Positions 1-11,055 of a stretch of 64,000 nt of DNA are shown here, piece by piece. The stretch's first letter is position 1. Every line of letters begins with the position of its first letter. Below the pieces are notes generated by a model, which was given only the letters and a program-made list of their open reading frames with translations, was not told the origin of the DNA and did not search any database. The translations under genes were made by a program, and so were the position numbers. This stretch comes from Lasiodiplodia sp. COLG20 (Eukaryota > Ascomycota > Dothideomycetes > Botryosphaeriales > Botryosphaeriaceae). The stretch spans positions 2,914,001 to 2,978,000 of the forward strand of contig VNWV01000001.1 of NCBI GenBank assembly GCA_009801085.1, in the 5' to 3' direction.

Positions 1-138
1 CAATGAACACCACAGCTCGAAGAAAAACCAGGCACACCAAAAGCATCGTTCGTCCACCGTGGGAATTCGACTCCTCGATGCGTCGGAGAATGGGGTATTG
101 AGGCGTCAAGGCGTGGCAGAAGAAAGGCAAGTCATCGC

Positions 139-2039
139 TCACGAGGCGATGGCCCGAGAACCACCCCTGCGGTTGTTCTTGGCCTTGGACGGCACCGTGC
201 TCCAGCCATCATCCTCCAGATCTTGGGAGGTCGATGCTGCCTCTGCAGCAGGAGCAGATTCCTTGCGCCTCCAAGACTGCTCCGCCGGCTTCGCTTCGCG
301 AACGACTTCCTTCGGCTTGACGGCCTTATCGTCGACAATCGTTCCGTTTGCGTTCTCGTCGGTGGCGGTCTCAGCGCTCTCGTCCACTTGTCCCAGGACC
401 TCAAAGTTCGAGCCCGGCGGAGGGGAGCCAGCGCCATTCTCATTCTCGCCCTCCTTCTCAGCCTTAGTAGCTGCCTCCTTGGCACGCTTTTCCTCCCGGG
501 CCTTGTCGTCGGCTTCCTTCTTCTGGCGCAGGGCAAGCTGTCTCTTCTCCTCAATTTCCCTCTCCTTTGCCGCCGTGTCAATTGGGCGCGCGGCGCCGAA
601 CGGGCTGGACTTGGCATCACCACCAGCGCCGGACGAGCTCGGTGCTGCCGGAGTTTCCGAGACGGTACGCTTCTGGAGGTTCAGACGAGGGCGGCCACCG
701 GCAGGAGCGGCAGGCTTAGCAACAGGGGAAGAGGGCGAGCTGGCATCAGGGGTGCCAGTTGGGGACCTGAGCGTCTCGACAGGTCGCATCCTGTCACGCC
801 ACGAGTTGTCGAGCTCGGGCGCAGTGGGCTCTCTCGGGGGGCGGGTTTCAGAGAACTCGCGGCGAGGCGGGCGGGAGTCTTCAGAACGGCCTTCACCCCA
901 GGAAGGAGACGTCTTGCGAGGCTCGCGGGGAGGAGGGTTGACCGGAGACAAAGGTCCCTTACGCTCCCAGGAGCCGAAGTCCCTCGTCGTGCGTCCGCCA
1001 CGGTCGCTGCCCGCATCAGATGCACCAGAGTCGAAGCTGCGGTAGCCGCCACCACCGCCACCACGGGAGCGCTCGCCGGCAAGAGGGGGAAGAGGGCCCT
1101 TGCGGGTCCAGTCGTCGAACACACGCGTCTCCATGCGCTCCTTGGCTATACATTTCCACACAAGTCAATGATCCATTCCCTTCTGCGAGAGTGTTGACAG
1201 AAGATACTTACGCGGCTCAGCAACGCTCACGCGGATGTTCCTGCCTTGGAACTGGGTTCCACTAAGGGCGAGGGCCTTCTTGAGACCGTCCAGAGTGCCA
1301 AACTCGACATATCCAAAACCCTTCGGCTTGCGGTCCAGCTTATCCTCGACAATGCGCACGCTGGTGACGTCACAATCCATGAAGAAATCATGGATGTCAC
1401 CTTCAGTTGCGTCGAAGGAGAGGTTGCCCAGATGGGCAGTATACGGGGGCTTGGTGGGAAGAGGAAGTTCCTCGCGGGTCGCGTAGCCGCCACGGTCAGG
1501 GCCACGTTCTGTTGGGGACAAGTCAGCGCGTGCTTCTAACAACGCGAGAGTACTTCCATACCAAAGCCGCCACCGAAGCTACCACCCGAGGGGCCAAAGG
1601 AAGGCCTGCTGCCACCATAACCAGCGCTGGGACCTATATATGATGTCAGAGGGACAACTGCGGGGTCGGGTGAAGTGAGAAAAGTTGCGCGGGAGACGAA
1701 CCACCTGCTTCGTGTCAGTGTTGCTTTCATAGTCGCAAGGGTGCAGAGGTTACATACCGGAAACGGGGAGGTCCTCCATCTCATCGGCCCAGGAGCCCAG
1801 CGCTGTGCCGTCGTTAGCTCAATTCAGGTGGACAGAGCGCCTCAACGTGGGTGGCGCAGTGGGTGCGTACACTGATCGCCCAAGAAGTCCCCAAGGGACA
1901 TCTTCTGGGCTTGCTTTTTCGGAGCTGGACTTCATGTCAGCGCTTGCTGCTGCGGGGACGGTGAGCGCAAAGTTGCCGCTGTTGCGCGAGGCCAGTGGCC
2001 TCACCGGGCGAACTCGGCACAGAAGGCGGACGAACCCAT
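139..2039 (-). CDS. TIF3: Translation initiation factor eIF4B (RRM protein)
   Basis: RNA-binding factor that stimulates eIF4A/eIF4F during mRNA recruitment to the 40S subunit in the cytoplasm. Six exons fit: 2039-2036, 1924-1871, 1802-1758, 1657-1562, 1508-1212 and 1145-139, giving 500 aa in frame. The N-terminus carries KMSLGDFLGDQ and LGSWADEMEDLP, typical of fungal eIF4B. A single RRM lies at about residues 88-165, with RNP2-like HLGNLSF and RNP1-like KGFGYVEF. The remainder is a long, low-complexity Arg/Gly/Pro/Ser/Lys-rich tail with a charged KEREIEEKRQLALRQKKE stretch, as expected for eIF4B. The start is inferred: ATGG in a 4-nt coding exon joins CTCCG to read MAPKK. An antisense frame over the last exon is a shadow. 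Identity is very likely; the exact first exon is less certain. Confidence 0.9.
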
Positions 2040-2353
2040 GATTGCGGAAGTCAGTCAACGCGCTGCGGGAGTGGAGCGCGTCGGCTGAGAGAGTCTGAGG
2101 AAAGCGGCGCTTTCGAGAAGTCGATCTGCGGGGTTGCTGCGGTGTCAATCGGTGGTGCGGGTGTTGCGCGCGAGTGTGCGTCGTGAACTATAGGCTGAAG
2201 TTGAAATCAAAATCCAAACTCGGGCCGCCGCTCTGCCAAGACATCCACATGGTCTGGTTTCGACCCGTCACGTGAGCCCGCCCGCGCGTCAAAACCGAGA
2301 CCCAGACCGCGACCCAGACCGCAACAGAGAGATTCTGCTCAACCCACGCCAGA
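2040..2353. promoter_or_regulatory. Divergent promoter region, eIF4B / Tim17-like gene
   Basis: These 314 bases separate the start codons of two divergently transcribed genes, so both core promoters and 5' leaders must lie here. The right part is rich in CGACC/GACCC repeats (about 2280-2325). I see no recognised factor site that I would name. Confidence 0.5.
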
Positions 2354-3340
2354 ATGCAGAGCAATTCAGCGAGTACCTCTGCGCCTGCCGCGCGCGTCAC
2401 CTACCCCTCCGCACTGCTCGCCTCCGCGTTGGAGGTTGGTGGATTGACCGGTAAGCACAATCGCCTTTCGCGAGGGCGGCGTCCCGTCCCGCCTTCACGT
2501 GTCAAATCAATCCACGCCCCATCTCCCCGGGCGCCTTGTCGCTCGTTGGCCGTCTGCCCGAGCCTCTGTTCCGCGGGGCCATTGCGGGCAGAGTCGCACC
2601 GCCGTCCTGCACTGGACAACTGCTGATATATTTCCCAAGGCGCCGGTGGTGTTCTGCTCGGCAGCGCCCAAGGCATCGTCTCCGGATCTCCTCCGGTGCT
2701 GTTTGCAGCAATTGCAGGCTTGCAATGGTTCACCGCAGGCTCTGCATATTGGGGTAAATTTATCTTGGACGCGTGAGACGACACACCTTTGCTAATCCGC
2801 AACAGCCACCCGAAGCGCCATCTTGAACCGACGAGGCCTTCAGGCTTGGTTCGACATCAAGCGCGGTGCTTCTCCCGATGCTAGCGAAATCAAGCCTTCG
2901 TCACGGACGGAGAAGGTTCAGGCAAGCACCATCGCTGGAGGCGTTTCTGGCGGGATCGTGGCTGCCGTGACACGTCAGTATTTTCGGCTTGGCTTACCCG
3001 GCGGTTGGAGTCCTGCGCTGACTGATTGACAGGAAGCCGATCACACGTTATCCCCGGCGTGGTTATGTTCTCCATCTTCGGGTTTGCGGGGCAGCACCTC
3101 TACGAACTCGCGGATCGGAAGCATGCCGCTTCCGCTGACAAACCCGCTGATGGCAAGAGTTGGTTCCGAAAGCTAGCCGACTCCCGCTTCAGCCCTGTCA
3201 AGGTGCTCTCAGAAGATGAGTATGAGCAATTGCTTAGAGACAAGCTCCTTAAGGTTCAGGTGGAACTTGCCCTTGTCGACGAGAGCATCGAGAAGCTTCG
3301 ACAGCAGCAGAGCAAACCTTTGGACGGCCCCCAAGAGTGA
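2354..3340 (+). CDS. Small Tim17/22-like fungal membrane protein
   Basis: Four exons (2354-2450, 2640-2753, 2806-2973, 3033-3340) give a 228-aa protein. The middle has several glycine/alanine-rich hydrophobic segments of Tim17/Tim22/Tim23 style: around GAGGVLLGSAQG, VLFAAIAGLQWFTAGSAYW, IAGGVSGGIVAAV and VIPGVVMFSIFGFAG. An ATRSAIL segment follows the second hydrophobic stretch. The C-terminus (EYEQLLRDKLLKVQVELALVDES onward) is a likely short amphipathic or coiled-coil helix. I believe it belongs to an uncharacterised fungal mitochondrial-type membrane protein family, but this rests on overall pattern rather than on a diagnostic motif. A role in protein import is therefore only suggested. 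Exon junctions are in phase and branch sites are visible before each acceptor. Confidence 0.7.
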
Positions 3341-5419
3341 AACGGCTGATTACAAAGACACAGGTGCATCACGCACCCCCCATGGAGACTTGCAGCACGC
3401 TTCGGGTTGTTGTGGAACTCGCCGTCCTGCTGTATCACGTCCGGATGTATATTTCGACTCCCCATGAGTTTACCGCGTCGCCACGGTGTCTCGCAGTCAC
3501 CTTGCATGATTGTGGACTTCTTCAGTGTTTCCAGCCAGGTGGCGCTGCGGCGTAAATCTTCTCTCCGACTGCTTTTGGGGGGGTGTGGCAGGCGCCCGCT
3601 TCCACCATGATACGAGCGGGCTAATTGTTTGTGTACGGGCGTGCCGCGGAGTGGACAAAAGAAAACGAACAAGCAAGCCTATGACGTGCCACCGGGTTGT
3701 GATCGTCGTTACCGACAGTGCAAGAAGCTCGGCCGAGCAATTGCTTTTGACGGTGCCTGAACCAATGTTCCGACAGATGGTGCAGAATAGCGCACGCTGG
3801 CCCAGGCAGTGTGACGCCCGAAACAACCGTTGCAGCTATCGCGCATCAGTGGCGCGGGAGGCGGCGCATCGGCCGGTTGCTTGCATTATTGCATCCTTCG
3901 ATCAATAAGACCTTGGACCTCTGGATGACTCTAGGATAATAACGGCGAAAATGCATGTACATCAAATCTAATCTCACTATTGTATACAGCAAAAGTGCAG
4001 TTTCGGTACAAACTGAACACACGGCGGCGGCACAAGCGACGGTTGGTGCTGACATTAACGGAACAGATTGCGCCTAATGCGGCAAGGCGCGTGTCAGCGG
4101 AGTGCCGTTTCTAGCAAGACCAACAGAACGATCTGCTGCCGTCCACTGCAGCTACTGGCAAAGAAAGCTTGCTGGGGCTTGACCCCGGGCGGATCGTCTG
4201 CCGCAATGGGGCTCCGTCGGATGGCACTACTGCTGTTGGTTCGGCCTCGACCAACCTGGTCGCATCCTAATCCGGGGCCAGAAACTGGATTCCGGCGTGC
4301 AGTTGCATGCTAGGCTCACACGCAAGGTCAGCAATGCCTTCGTCCCGGGGGCCTTTCATAACTCGAAGGCTGCGGTTCAAGGCAGGCACCGTGATCTGTC
4401 ATGGGGCCCTGGGGCGGGTGAACCCTACGGTCAGGCGTGCCTTACTGCAGCTCAAGAGGATTGGAGAGCTGAGCTGCATGCGGCAGGGCATTCCCTGTTG
4501 GCTCGCTTACACGAGGCACCAGCGGCCGGCGCCTCCAAGTGTACCGTACTTTAGCTGAAGCTCAACATCATCCCACTGCGGACATGCGGCAGCGCTCATC
4601 ATCTCACCGGCCAACAGCGGTACCCCTATCCCACATGCTCAGACCCACGTTTGTGCAGCTGCCGTGGACCCTGGTCTGGCCGAACACGAGGTCTGGAGGG
4701 GAAAAAACGTTACACGGGCCGCACGGCCTCGCCCAACGCGCCCGCAACTGAGCCTCTGCCCGTCATGGCTGGGGCACCTGGGGCTATCAGGCGCCTGGGG
4801 CTGGGTTTGGCCCGGACCCAACTCACTTGCCTGAAGAAGATGCGCCATAAGGCTGCCTTCCGCTGTTAGGGTGTCATTTTGAACTTGGGGCCTGCCAAGC
4901 TCTCTTCCAGGCTTCTCGACAGCCACAGTGTAAGCCGTGCCGCTGCCGCTCTCTTTAAACTTGCGCCGATGAGACTAACGTCTAGTCAGCACTCAAATAC
5001 ATTTCCTCCACTGACCGTCATTGGGGCTTCTCGTGGAGGCTTTGCATCAATACGGTCCGCGGCCTCACTGGTTACCGGCTCCCCTCTACAGTCCGTCGGA
5101 GTTGATATCGAGTACCTATCTCTTGGCCTGATGCGCCAATGGACAACGGTCCTCCCCTGAGACGATGCATTGTTGGAACTGCAACATATCTGTGGTGGGT
5201 GCCTGCTGCAGGGTTGCATCTTGGCACGCAATGATGTGGTTCCAAAAAGGCGCACGATGTTGTCAGCGATTCATCTGCACCAGGTGCCGATATAGCTTTA
5301 TGAAAGCGAATTGATTAATTGAAGCTCTCCCGCCCCGTCTCGACTCCTCTTCCTCTATCTGCCCCCTCCTCATTTTACTTCTGCAGAATCCACGAGGTTC
5401 TCTATTTAACCCAAAAAGA
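3341..5419. other. Gene-poor interval
   Basis: About 2.1 kb with many short overlapping frames but none that reads like a protein or joins by plausible splicing. The last 100 bases are pyrimidine-rich and serve as the leader of the MFS gene. I see no RNA gene or repeat here. Confidence 0.5.
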
Positions 5420-7156
5420 ATGGATCGTCCAATCTCGTCGACCCCAAGTGACAGCGGCTCCGACACCATCATGCCTTCGCAGCAAGCAGTCCTACACATA
5501 AACTTCGACTCGAAGACACCAACAACAGCTTCGAGGAACTCGTCCATTCCGAACACCCCTTTGGTGCCTGAGATCCCAGCACGATACAAATTCCCCACCG
5601 AGGACAAACACTCTGAGAAGAGTATGCCCGCCGACAATGAGAAAGCAGCAAGCTACGGCATAGAAACACCACCAGAACCTCATGATCCTCCCGGGCCTCC
5701 TGGAGGACATGTAGGAATCAGGATGACACGCAGTCAAGAAGTCCTCTTTGTTGCGACTGTCTCCATGGCACATTTCATGATCCAATGCGCCATCGGTATT
5801 GCATTGGCACCAATCGACTTCATCGCAGTAGACCTGCAGACCAGGAATCCCGGAGAGCAGAGCTGGTTCATCTCGTCGTACGCTCTGACGGTCGGCACGT
5901 TCATCCTCATCGCCGGACGAGCCGGCGACATTATGGGCCACAAGCGTATCTTTATCTTCGGTTACGCCTATTTAGGGTTCTGGAGCACGCTAGCAGGATT
6001 CGCCGTATACCCCCGGTCGCAAATATTTTTTGACTTCTGCCGTGCTCAACAGGGCGTGGGGTCTGCACTTCTCATGCCTAACGCTCTGGCTTTGCTTGGC
6101 CGGTCGTATGCGCCAGGCCATCGCAAAAACATGATCTTCAGCATCTTTGGTGCCAGCGCCCCCTTCGGCGCGACCATTGGCAACATTTTTGGGAGCATCT
6201 TTGGCCAACTGGTCTGGTGGCCATGGGGCTTCTGGGCATATGCGATGGCTGCCTTCGGGCTCGCAGCTCTCTCCCTCATCGTCATTCCGAAGCCGTTGTC
6301 TGCTCTTCCTCCGCACCGCCCTAGTTTCGACTGGACCGGATCCATCCTTGGCGTTCTCGGCCTCGTCCTCGTGAATGTCGCCTTCAACAACGGGCCTCTC
6401 TACGGCTGGGAGAAGCCACACGTCTTCGTACTCTTGATCGTCGGTCTCCTGATCCTCGCCGCCTTCCTCTTTGTCGAGCTCCGCGCAAGCAACCCACTTT
6501 TGCCCAAGTCGGCGCTGAACAGCACGGTGATGTTCATTCTCACGTGCCTGGCGCTCGGCTGGGGCGCTTTTGGCGTCTGGGTCTTCTACACGTTCCGGTT
6601 CCTTGAACTGGTGCGGCAACAAACGCCACTGCTTGTATCGGCCGAGTTCGTTCCGGTCATCTTTGCGGCAGTCATCGCGTCGGGCGTAACGGGTTACATG
6701 CTCAGCCACACGCCTGTCAGCTTTGTTATGCTGTGTGCCATGGTGGGCTTTTTCCTCGGCATCGTCCTCGTCGGCACCATGCCCATCGACCAGACATACT
6801 GGGGGCAAACCTTCTTCGGCATCCTGGTCATGCCCATTGGCATGGACATGTCATTCCCGGCGTCGACGGTCATCCTGAGCAACAGCATGCCTGGGACCCA
6901 TCAGGGCTTGGCAGCGGCGCTAGTCACGACGGTCATCAACTACAGCGTCAGCATCACGCTGGGCATTGCGGCACTTGTCGAGGTGAAGAGTGTCGCGCCG
7001 GCGCCCGGCGTGTTGCTCAGCATCGAAGACGTCGCTCACGGAATGCACATGGCGTACCTCGTCGGGATCTCGTTCGGCGCTGCTGCAGTCATCTTGGCAG
7101 CTGTTTTCTTCGTAAGAAGCTACAGGAGGGAAGGTTGGAAGGTCATGGCACATTGA
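5420..7156 (+). CDS. MFS multidrug/aminotriazole-resistance-type exporter (DHA2 family)
   Basis: Intronless 578-aa transporter of the plasma membrane or vacuole. A hydrophilic N-terminus of about 90 residues, rich in Ser/Pro, is followed by roughly 14 hydrophobic segments, the count expected for DHA2 drug:H+ antiporters. The loop between segments 2 and 3 carries the MFS signature GRAGDIMGHKR. A glycine-rich segment, ASAPFGATIGNIFGS, occupies the place of antiporter motif C. The sequence QQGVGSALLMPNALALLGR is typical of fungal ATR1-like proteins. Substrates cannot be read from sequence; boron, azole and aminotriazole export are known in the family. The ATG at 5420 is the first in frame and lies just after a pyrimidine-rich leader. 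It has no biosynthetic neighbours, so a cluster exporter role is unlikely. Confidence 0.85.
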   Translation: MDRPISSTPSDSGSDTIMPSQQAVLHINFDSKTPTTASRNSSIPNTPLVPEIPARYKFPTEDKHSEKSMPADNEKAASYGIETPPEPHDPPGPPGGHVGIRMTRSQEVLFVATVSMAHFMIQCAIGIALAPIDFIAVDLQTRNPGEQSWFISSYALTVGTFILIAGRAGDIMGHKRIFIFGYAYLGFWSTLAGFAVYPRSQIFFDFCRAQQGVGSALLMPNALALLGRSYAPGHRKNMIFSIFGASAPFGATIGNIFGSIFGQLVWWPWGFWAYAMAAFGLAALSLIVIPKPLSALPPHRPSFDWTGSILGVLGLVLVNVAFNNGPLYGWEKPHVFVLLIVGLLILAAFLFVELRASNPLLPKSALNSTVMFILTCLALGWGAFGVWVFYTFRFLELVRQQTPLLVSAEFVPVIFAAVIASGVTGYMLSHTPVSFVMLCAMVGFFLGIVLVGTMPIDQTYWGQTFFGILVMPIGMDMSFPASTVILSNSMPGTHQGLAAALVTTVINYSVSITLGIAALVEVKSVAPAPGVLLSIEDVAHGMHMAYLVGISFGAAAVILAAVFFVRSYRREGWKVMAH

Positions 7157-7574
7157 ATTTGCAGAACCCGGACAAAGTCGATCTCTACACGAGCCATTCA
7201 CTGCATTCTATCCTCTGCGGCGGACAAGTTCTTTCGGGCTTAAGTCACTCGCTCACTGGCGATGGGAACACATATGGTGGCTTATCAGAGCGACTGTTAT
7301 GGACGAGGTTGATGATTTCCTATTTGCACAGCATGTCGTACTACTCTTTTGATTTGGACAAAAGCACGCACTGTAGAAATTCCCAAAACATTTGTGATGC
7401 AGCAGCAGTGTTGCCTTCGGTGCACGGTGACCGTCTGCATGTGCACCCAACGTCATGCCAACTTCCCGATTCTGTTTCCTTTTCCTCTCCATCACGCGAT
7501 ACAAGCCACCGCGCCGGACTTCTCTTCTACCCGTTCCGACTACATTTGTAATCGGAGAAAAACGCCCGCTTTGA
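7157..7574. other. Intergenic stretch
   Basis: This is the 3' flank of the MFS gene. It contains no convincing frame; the next open frame begins right after an in-frame TGA at 7572. Confidence 0.5.
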
Positions 7575-7901
7575 TCGCGACGCGATGCCCGGCACCGGTA
7601 CTTTCCTTTTCCCTCCCCGCTCGCTTCTCCCGCTATCCGCTGCACGCCGTCCGATGACGCGCGGGGGTGGTGGTTCAACATAAACATCGCATGCAATCTG
7701 ACACGCATCCTAGCACAACCAACATTAGAACAAAGCGCAGTAAACCAGAAATCGTCAGGCACTCCGCCACAGCCGCCGCCAGCGCCACGGTCGGCGCCGC
7801 CTCATCTAGCCCACCGAACACGCGCACAGCCGAAAAAGCACGGTAATCATAGTCATCAACGCCAAGAGGCCGAGGAAGATGACAGCGGTACAAGCCTTGA
7901 T

Positions 7902-9695
7902 GTGGCAGGCGCCGCCGCCCATGGCAGCGCTGCCACCACCGTCCTAACCAACACCACCGCTCCTCTCCCCGCCCGACCCGAACTTCACCATCACGCCCAG
8001 GCAAGCCCGGCGCCAGGTGGCGTCAGCCCAGGTCTTCATGCCGCAGCATTAGGTTCCGTCACTACTGTGCCTCAGCCCGCACTTACCGTCCTACCGGCTG
8101 AGACAACGACGCTGCTGCCGCGACACACCCTTGGCACATGGCAAGCCGACGCTACCACAACCACGGATGGCCTTGCTGCTCCCCCTCTTGATGCTGCTAC
8201 TACCGCTACCGCTGCCAGTGCTACTGCTGCTGCTGCTACCGCCACCGTGGGCGCGGTGTCTTCTGACCTGCCGCGCGTCCAACAACAAGGCAGTGCGGGG
8301 ATCACGCCGTTGCCATCGTCTGTGGATCTGGGAGCCGAGACTGCTACCACCCCCGCGGTGCCAACAACTCCAAGACACGACGACGACGATGGCCGCCACC
8401 ACCGACACCACAGCCGTCACCGCCGGCGCATGCCCAGCGTCAGCAGCCAGCGCGGACTGATGCGCTTGCGGACGGCGGGAGCGGCGGTGGAGGCGCCGTC
8501 GTCAGCGCGGAAGGCGCCCTCTGCTTCGTTCGACAGTGATAGCCTCGGCGAGCCGAGCAGCGGTACACTTAGCACTCACGGCACCCTTTGGGCGGCAGGC
8601 GGAAACAGTGTCGGCGAGCCTGTTAGTTCCAGTAGCACGAAGCGCGGAACCGGAGAGATTGGGCGCGCGAAGAACAGAGTTCCGGCTACGCCGTTGCGCG
8701 TCCGGCTGACGCCGCTAGCCAGAGGGCAGCTACTGTTGGGTGGAGCGGACGAGCGCGGAGGAGATGGTGATGGTGATGAGCGGGTGCAGCGGCAGAACAA
8801 TGAGAAGTCACCATCGTTGCTACTGCAGCGGATGAGGTCGGGGTGTGGAGAAAGCTTGATGACCAAGCAGTTAACGTTACCACCGTCTCCATCGCCACAG
8901 CAGCTGATGCAGCCGTCGCCTTTCCCGTCACCGTCGCTGCCGTCCCGTAAGCGCCGGATGGGCCCGGAGAACGGCGGCGACGACGACGACGAAGAGGACG
9001 GAGGTCACGACAACATCGACACCCTTGCACAGGATGAAGCGGGCCAGAGCCATCACCCGCAGCAGCCACGTAGTAGTCGCCGCAGCTTCCCGCAGCCCCC
9101 GTTGACCAAGCGTGCGAAGCTTTTGCGCTCCGATTTCTCATCATGCCCCTCAAATTCCCCGCTAACGATGACCAACAAGGACGCGCTCTCATTCCCAACA
9201 CAAGAAAGTGATGACGACAACACCGGCGTCGCCGTCCCAAGCACCCCAATCCGGTCGCGGATGATTATGCAGCAGTCGCGGCCGCAGCAACATCAAACGA
9301 GCACGGTGAGCAAGCAGAAGAGCAGAAGGAACCTGTACGCGGCCAACATCGACGCCGGAGGCGGCTCCTTTGCGCTCACGCAGCTGCCACGCGTTGGGCC
9401 GCCGCCACACTCTGCAGAACACGAACAGCTGCGCCATGTGTCAACAGCCTCGGCCGCGTCTTCTTGTTCTAATTCTTCGTCAGTCGGACCCCTGCCGGGG
9501 TTTCCGAGTGGTTACTTTTTCGGCGCTTTGAACGAGGCGGTTGAGGCGCTGGCTCCATTCATGGCGGCGGGCAGGGGTACTTCGGAGAATACGGGGCCGC
9601 AGGGAGCGGGGTCAGAAGGAGATGGCACGATTATCAAGAATATGGTGGTGGAGGAAGCAAATGGGGATGACGACGACGAGAGTGGAGAGGAGTAG
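7902..9695 (+). CDS. Hypothetical low-complexity protein, start unresolved
   Basis: I do not recognise this protein. The frame is rich in Ala, Thr, Ser, Pro, Gln and His, with acidic runs (DDDDEEDG), a basic SRHRRRMPS patch, a short LTKRAKLLRSD patch and an acidic C-terminus (DDDDESGEE), as in disordered nuclear proteins. The only globular-looking part is near the end, around GYFFGALNEAVEALAPFM. The codon at 7902 is GTG, not ATG. The same frame is open back to 7575, about 707 codons in total, and the first in-frame ATG is at 8430. One possible solution is an ATG at 7879 spliced (GTACAA..CCCAG) into the frame near 8003, which is in phase. Length and open frame argue that it is coding. Confidence 0.55.
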   Translation: MAGAAAHGSAATTVLTNTTAPLPARPELHHHAQASPAPGGVSPGLHAAALGSVTTVPQPALTVLPAETTTLLPRHTLGTWQADATTTTDGLAAPPLDAATTATAASATAAAATATVGAVSSDLPRVQQQGSAGITPLPSSVDLGAETATTPAVPTTPRHDDDDGRHHRHHSRHRRRMPSVSSQRGLMRLRTAGAAVEAPSSARKAPSASFDSDSLGEPSSGTLSTHGTLWAAGGNSVGEPVSSSSTKRGTGEIGRAKNRVPATPLRVRLTPLARGQLLLGGADERGGDGDGDERVQRQNNEKSPSLLLQRMRSGCGESLMTKQLTLPPSPSPQQLMQPSPFPSPSLPSRKRRMGPENGGDDDDEEDGGHDNIDTLAQDEAGQSHHPQQPRSSRRSFPQPPLTKRAKLLRSDFSSCPSNSPLTMTNKDALSFPTQESDDDNTGVAVPSTPIRSRMIMQQSRPQQHQTSTVSKQKSRRNLYAANIDAGGGSFALTQLPRVGPPPHSAEHEQLRHVSTASAASSCSNSSSVGPLPGFPSGYFFGALNEAVEALAPFMAAGRGTSENTGPQGAGSEGDGTIIKNMVVEEANGDDDDESGEE

Positions 9696-11055
9696 TTGGG
9701 ATGTGGCTGGAGGCGGCGGAAGCGAAAGCCCGCAATCGGACTGAAGGGTTTCCCTCGTCTTTCCGTCGTCCGAGAGAAGAAAGTGGTGGGGTAATACGGA
9801 GATTGTTGTGGTTGGCGGTGCTTAATTGACTTTGTGGTGTGCTTTTGCGGCTTGCTGGCTGAGTCATGGCATGAAGCTTTGCCATATGGTTTCGGGAAGT
9901 CATGGGGCGTGACTGGTCGGTGTTCCAGCCACTCCCACCTTGCATGGTGTGGCTCATTTTCAGTTTCCCAGTGAAACAGTTCTCACGAGTCATTTCACTG
10001 CGGTAGGTAAAAAAGAATTTGCAGTAATCAATGACTTGGCGTAGACTCAAGAAAAAAAAAATCAGTAGAATTTCTCGAGTCATCCTTGTATCAGACTGCG
10101 TCCGGACCTCGGAAAAAGTGTCTCGGAAGTTGAAACAGCTCCTGTTTGATAATCACGGTTATTGAAATCCGGGAAGAATGGAACTTGGTGTTTCATGCAA
10201 TTCATAACCACAGAAAGGCCAATCCGGTTAGCGCATATATATTCTCCAGTCAAGCCGATGAACTGCACAAACAGAATTTAACGATGTCATAAGTAGGAAG
10301 TAGCTTTTATGGGAAGTTGATTTCCAATAATTTTTATTGAGGCACTGCGCCACAGTCTGTTGTGAAGCACACTGACAGCTGAGCCTCTGGCAATTAAAAT
10401 AGCAATCTGGCATGATCGTCTCTTGCGTGCTGGACTTGCAATCTTCCTGATGAAGCTCTGGTCGTTGAATGTAAGTTATGCTTTTATGAAGCAATAATTT
10501 TATTTTTATTAGCAGGGATGGGGCTGTCGAAATCTCACCTAATCTCGTTCCAAGATGCTCCGCAACGATCTCATAGGGCTGTAACATCTTTCCTGCTGAT
10601 TGGAAGCGCTACATTTGAGCCTGTCTTGTAACTAAACCCACAATAGTTTAGATTAAACCAAAAATTAAAGCTTCACGTCATGTCGTTCTTCAGATCATTT
10701 ATTGGGAATCATCACATTGAAGATAATGACTATCTGAATTACGCGCCGATACGCTACAGACTTGGATTACACACCTATCAATCATAACTCTCATGTCATT
10801 CATATCATTCCATCACTGTTAAGCTGTGTCTGATTGTATGCGATGGCGATGATCTGCCCTGGGGCAGAGAATGTATCCGGGACTGCTGCTCTCTCTGGAC
10901 GCTCCAGAGCCGATCAAGCTCATACAGACTGAAGGAGAAGTAATTGCCGGCGATTGCAATATGAAAAGGCGTTAGCCATAGCCATTCTGATGATCGACTA
11001 CGCAGTGTCCGTCTTCCTGCGGCTCATTGAATTGGTCTCCGCACGGCCGCTGACG
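9696..11055. other. Gene-poor, AT-richer interval
   Basis: About 1.36 kb, visibly AT-richer than its surroundings between about 9950 and 10850. Only short frames occur. It may hold 3' UTRs of the two genes that converge on it. No repeat or RNA gene was recognised. Confidence 0.45.

Noticed and set aside
59..1045. 328-codon plus-strand frame over the eIF4B tail
   Set aside because: Antisense to a low-complexity Arg/Gly/Pro region, which yields Ser/Ala-rich pseudo-protein.
5990..6808. 272-codon minus-strand frame inside the MFS gene
   Set aside because: Antisense shadow of the transporter.
5420..9695. Secondary-metabolite cluster around the MFS exporter
   Set aside because: No backbone enzyme, oxidase or pathway regulator is nearby.
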